Positions 61,601-64,000 of a stretch of DNA of 64,000 nucleotides are shown here, in pieces. The stretch is taken from the NCBI GenBank assembly GCA_011009095.1, contig VTPC01005831.1, forward strand, positions 22,704-86,703. The letters run 5' to 3'. The notes under the pieces are model-generated. The model searched no databases, was not told where the DNA came from, and saw nothing but the letters and a program-made list of their open reading frames with translations. The stretch is from Ignelater luminosus. Lineage: Eukaryota > Arthropoda > Insecta > Coleoptera > Elateridae. The translations under genes and the position numbers were made by a program. The stretch's first letter is position 1; every line of letters begins with the position of its first letter.

Positions 61601-62509
61601 TATATTTCCAAGAAGCACCTGAATACATGCACATGGAAAATGTAATCTATTTTGATTTATTAATTTCAGGAATTGACAGGAAACAATACAATTTTTTAAT
61701 AAATCTAAAATTCACTTTCGAGTCAATGAAGTTAAATATAGGCCCTCTATCTATTGTGTTTGGCATGCAATCAAATACAAATAAAGCTAAAGTCAGTTTA
61801 GAATTAGAGCTGCCTAAAACGAAAGTAAAGCTAGAAAGACTTTTAGGTATCTAAAGAAACATGAAGAAATCTGTAGATATGGTTGACGCAACAAGGAAGT
61901 TTCTTCATTAAGTAACTATAAAGATGTGAAGTCGAAAAATAGGCACAAAATCTATAATTAAATATCTTTGTTATCTTTAAGATAAACTGCAATTCATTAA
62001 TAAAAGTTAAGGAATTTCTATGTTACAGAGTCATCAGCTTTACGATATGACAAATGAATTCTTATCTTTATAAAGTATATCAGTTTGAGAAAAGTCGGTT
62101 TTAGGGCTTGCCGGTATTTTCAAAAGCTTCTTGTTTTCTACTAGTCTAGTTAAAATAATTGACGCTTCCATTATAAACGTTTCCTTTAAAATTTCTTCAG
62201 AAGTCTCCAATCTATCAAAATTATTTAAGATACATTTACTACAGTTTAGGCTTATTTTTAGGAAATGTTCAGTCAATTCATCTCTTTATTATTGTATTCC
62301 CCATGAGTGCATTTTGGAGTGAATTCTCAATAGAATCTATCATTGATTTTCGAGAAAAATCTATAATCTAAAAATTGTGAAGCTCAAGGATAATTTTCTC
62401 TGATTATAAATTGGTTCTAGTAAAAGATTTCCCAAGACAAACTGTTTTTGAGTAAAAATTAATATATGTAAGATAATGATCTGAATTTAGAGGTATATTT
62501 GACAATTTT
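61601..62509. other. Intergenic stretch with weak open frames
   Basis: A plus-strand frame 61671-61854 follows a possible TTTCAG acceptor, and a minus-strand frame 62297-62040 looks moderately protein-like (E-E-I-L-K-E-T-F, then L-V-E-N-K-K). Neither has an ATG in a sensible place nor a family I recognise. Confidence 0.25.
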
Positions 62510-64000
62510 AATGTTCTTTATTGCAGCCTAAATAACCATTGTAGGCTTCAAAGGCTGCTATGTATGTTACTGATTTACCTTTGTACCTGTGGGATACATA
62601 AAATACATAAAAATGTACCAATGAAAATAAATAAATGTATATTACAAGTTTTACAAGTTATTGAACCCAAGCATATACAATAGTTGGCGACGAGGATACT
62701 TTTTGGACACTACAATGAAGAAGAATAAAAATACAAAGTTAGCTGGAAACGGTAACAATACAAATTCAAATACGGCATCAGTACAAGGAAACAGATCTAC
62801 AGAATCTCCTGGTACAAGTTCTACAGTGGTACACACAGTTCAAACAACATTTTCATTGAAAGTTTTGATAATTCGACTACAACATTTGAAATATGGTTAC
62901 AACGTCTCGAAAGTGCTTTAGAAGTTTTTCAGATACCAACACAATTGCATACGAAGTATTTATTACACTACATGGGAGCAGAGGCTTACAATGTATCGTG
63001 CGATAAATTAGTTCCGGAGAATCCTACAACCAAAACTTTTGGCGAAATTGTCAACGTGATGACAACTTATTATAATTCAGAACCGCTAGAAACCGCAGAG
63101 AATTTTAGGTTTCATCAACGACACCAGCAAGAAGGTGAGACCGTTCAACAATTTCTTACAGCTCTACAGAAATTGGCAATACATTGTAAGTTTGGTGAAT
63201 ATTTAAAAACAGCTCTACGCAATCAATTTGTGTTTGGACTTAGTTCAGCAAGAATACAAAGCAGGTTATTAGAAATAAAAAATCTTACTTTAGATACAGT
63301 CGTTGAAGTAGCTAGTAGTGTAGAATTATCTTCCCAAGATGCAGTTCAATTACGTAAATCAAGTACAAATTCAAATGTCGATTTAGCTCATACTGACAAT
63401 GTCAAAAAAACGCCAGACTACATGCTCTTCAATAAAACTGTCGGTACTTCTAATAATCCTAAGCATATATTTAATAATTCAGATAGTATCATAGTTGTAG
63501 TAATACTCATATTAAAAACAGCAGTGATAAGTTTAGTTTCAAAAATCAAGAAGATTATAAAATACAATGTTACAGATGTGGTTTAACAAATCATACAGCT
63601 AATAAATGTAAAATGAAGAATTTATTTTGCAAATTTTGTAATTCCAAAGGTCATTTACAAAAGGTATGTTTTAAAAATAAAGTACAAACTAATCAAATAA
63701 AAGAAATTACAGAAATTCCAGGACCAAGAAATAAGTTTTTATTTGATGTAAATGTCAACAATATTACTATAAATTTTGAGCTCGATTCAGTCTTTTTCCC
63801 AGATATTGTCACAATTAATAACTTACTGTCAAACTAAATTAAACGTACAAGGGTTTGCAAAAGTTAATGTTCAATACAAAAATGTTCAAAAGCTATTGAC
63901 CTTATACATAATAGATTTGGACGGACAACCTTTACTAGGTAGAGAATGGATTCGTCAATTGAATCTAAACATTTTAGACACTCTACAGGTTTCTATACAA
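62510..64000 (+). mobile_element. Ty3/gypsy-type LTR retrotransposon, 5' part, runs off the window
   Basis: A presumptive 5' LTR tail (polyadenylation signal AATAAA near 62627) ends before TTGGCGACGAGGAT near 62683, which looks like a primer-binding or leader sequence. Gag begins near 62715 (ATG-AAG-AAG-AAT). It includes a capsid-like region with Q-F-L-T-A-L-Q-K-L-A-I, two zinc knuckles (C-Y-R-C-G and C-K-F-C-N, CCHC spacing, 63570-63670), and then a protease region with P-L-L-G-R-E-W near 63930. Breaks: a frameshift near 62855, another near 63480-63500, the protease active site is disrupted near 63785, and a stop lies at 63835-63837. It is not active as it stands. RT lies beyond 64000. Confidence 0.85.

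Noticed and set aside
61627..61854. Open frame with an acceptor-like TTTCAG before it
   Set aside because: No matching upstream exon, no recognised domain, next to a MITE end.
62040..62297. Minus-strand protein-like frame
   Set aside because: No ATG and no convincing acceptor; the family is not recognised. Kept only as a note.

Overview
This window is nuclear DNA from an arthropod, most likely an insect. It is AT-rich, uses spliceosomal introns (many of 55-90 nt) and is dense with insect-type transposons. I cannot name the species. No rRNA, tRNA or CRISPR features were seen.

Layout. 1-1.2 kb is a decayed non-LTR retrotransposon lying in an intron. 2.2-5.3 kb holds the last 11 exons of the transcription elongation factor SPT6, from the HhH region to the C-terminus. 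7.37-10.41 kb is a DNA transposon of about 3 kb with long inverted repeats, carrying a DUF4806-type gene and a broken transposase-like gene in head-to-head orientation. 12.2-31.1 kb is a tandem segmental duplication. The first unit has an 11-exon gene (13400-17252), intact by conceptual splicing, that predicts a 673-residue protein: three acidic N-terminal repeat modules followed by two copies of the SPT6 tandem-SH2 domain (four SH2 folds). Its introns sit where the SPT6 SH2 introns sit. The second unit is a pseudogene, followed by a fragment of a third copy.

Convergent to the SH2 gene lie two tiny single-pass membrane protein genes on the minus strand. They share a phase-2 intron position and are separated only by TAG immediately followed by ATG in the same frame. 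A third member of this family is at 31.7 kb. A C-terminal MOV10/Armitage-type helicase fragment (28440-29405) lies in an insertion flanked by 11-bp direct repeats; the duplicated segment at 21.4 kb preserves the empty site.

36.3-50.5 kb contains five exons of TBL2 (WD40 family) on the minus strand, spread over introns of up to 9 kb that hold MITEs and a second LINE fragment. 50.5-62.5 kb shows no convincing gene and holds several inverted-repeat elements. The window ends inside a Ty3/gypsy-type LTR element (gag, zinc knuckles, protease region) with frame breaks.

Main interest: the SPT6-derived four-SH2 gene next to a family of cysteine-tipped membrane microproteins. Neither matches a gene family I can name. 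Any functional link between them is inference from position only.
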